Shown: positions 63,515-64,000 of the stretch, piece by piece
Numbering within the stretch: position 1 is the stretch's first letter
How the letters are laid out: the number at the start of each line of letters is the position of its first letter
Source of the DNA: Rhodothermales bacterium
GTDB taxonomy: Bacteria > Bacteroidota > Rhodothermia > Rhodothermales > UBA10348
Reading direction: 5' to 3'
NCBI GenBank assembly: GCA_028284865.1
Contig: JANQQV010000020.1
Coordinates: forward strand, 1-64,000
DNA: 64,000 nt
Made by a program: the position numbers and the translations under genes
Notes under the pieces: generated by a model
What the model saw: the letters and a program-made list of their open reading frames with translations, nothing else
The model's database searches: none
What the model was told of the DNA's origin: nothing

Positions 63515-64000
63515 CTACTGCTTCTGGATCGGACGATACCCCAAGCGATCGAGCGCCGAGACAGAGGCGTCTGTGTCCATTTCGAGCAACGCAGTCAATG
63601 CTCGTCGTGCCTTGTCTGTACCCTTGTTCTCACGGATGACTTTTTCGAGTTCCACTGCAATGGCGTCCTGCATCTTGCCCGCGAACCGCGAAACAGCCGT
63701 GTCCAATTGAATCTCCTCACCATCATCCAGCGCGCCATCTCGGTTCTCGAAGGACCAGCCGTCCCCCTCGATATCCCAGGTAGCCTCTCCAAGCACCTCA
63801 CTCCAGTCGATTTCTTCGACGGTGTAGGCCAACTCATTCAGAACGGTATCTGCCAGACGAATCCCTGCAACAGCGAGGATATCACCCAACGATTCATTGT
63901 CCACCCGGCTGATGTCCTCCATGGTTATGCCGGGAGCCATCTCTTGATCGAGATCCAAGCGACTTTCCGGAATATCCACGTCGGGCTGTGGTAACGCGAA
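63515..64000 (-). CDS. Hypothetical protein, partial (runs off right edge)
   Basis: A minus-strand frame is open to the right edge of the window. The visible 161 codons (seven upstream of the GTG at 63979) are acidic, with NESLGDILAVAGIRLADTVLNELAYTVEEIDWSEVLGE and a C-terminal helix ending SALDRLGYRPIQKQ. No family was recognised. The true start lies outside the window. It is convergent with the outer-membrane barrel gene (16-base gap). Confidence 0.6.
   Translation of the reverse strand, partial: FALPQPDVDIPESRLDLDQEMAPGITMEDISRVDNESLGDILAVAGIRLADTVLNELAYTVEEIDWSEVLGEATWDIEGDGWSFENRDGALDDGEEIQLDTAVSRFAGKMQDAIAVELEKVIRENKGTDKARRALTALLEMDTDASVSALDRLGYRPIQKQ

Overview
The window (about 55% G+C by eye, genes packed on both strands) looks like chromosome from a member of the Bacteroidota/Rhodothermota group, most like a marine Rhodothermales-type organism. 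The clues are a DUF4835/PorD-like type IX secretion protein, an S46 dipeptidyl peptidase, a FecI-FecR-TonB receptor trio whose receptor carries STN and carboxypeptidase-like domains, a split pntAA-pntAB-pntB transhydrogenase, and few Shine-Dalgarno sequences. No rRNA, CRISPR array, prophage or complete insertion sequence was seen. The assignment is inference from gene content, not from a marker-gene search.

Layout. 1-2.4 kb: the N-terminal end of a minus-strand tyrosine recombinase runs off the left edge, then fxsA, a DinB-like protein and a duplicated TerB-like protein. 2.4-12 kb: a carbohydrate region with a GPH/MFS sugar symporter and a very large GH94/GH161-like phosphorylase behind a perfect 18-bp LacI-type palindrome, then a PLP enzyme divergent from an Lrp/AsnC regulator, then an exported clan GH-A glycosidase lipoprotein. 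12-24.4 kb: a long minus-strand run (M14 peptidase, LuxE-like acyl-protein synthetase, enoyl-CoA hydratase, unknown protein, purM, plsY, gpsA, AlbA-type regulator, parC, parE). 24.7-31.5 kb: a YjbQ-like protein with a large C-terminal extension, an SDR, a K+ channel operon, an L,D-transpeptidase, lepB, an exported unknown and lepA. 33.4-38.4 kb: ECF sigma factor, FecR-type anti-sigma factor and TonB receptor. 38.3-49.9 kb: the conserved division/envelope cluster yggS-divIVA-PNP-ileS-traR/dksA-lspA, preceded by a YbbA-YbbP type ABC exporter that is divergent from a TesA-like lipoprotein. 50-56.7 kb: pntB-pntAB-pntAA, then serC-serA-DUF1015. 56.9-64 kb: initiator tRNA, a phosphatase-superfamily metalloenzyme, an S46 peptidase, tRNA-Leu, a PorD-like protein, an outer-membrane barrel protein and a partial unknown gene.

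How the parts fit. The symporter and phosphorylase form a two-gene operon for uptake and phosphorolysis of a gluco-oligosaccharide, with the operator in its promoter region. The sigma/FecR/receptor trio is a cell-surface signalling unit. lspA and lepB supply lipoprotein and secretory signal peptidases for the many exported proteins here. Less explained parts: the LuxE/hydratase/unknown/M14 operon, the YjbQ extension protein, the duplicated TerB protein, and two small tandem-repeat loci.

I checked starts by signal peptides, neighbour overlaps and family alignments from memory. Several were moved inward from the longest open frame, most clearly lepA, divIVA, serC, DUF1015, the S46 peptidase, the PorD-like gene and the ABC exporter genes.
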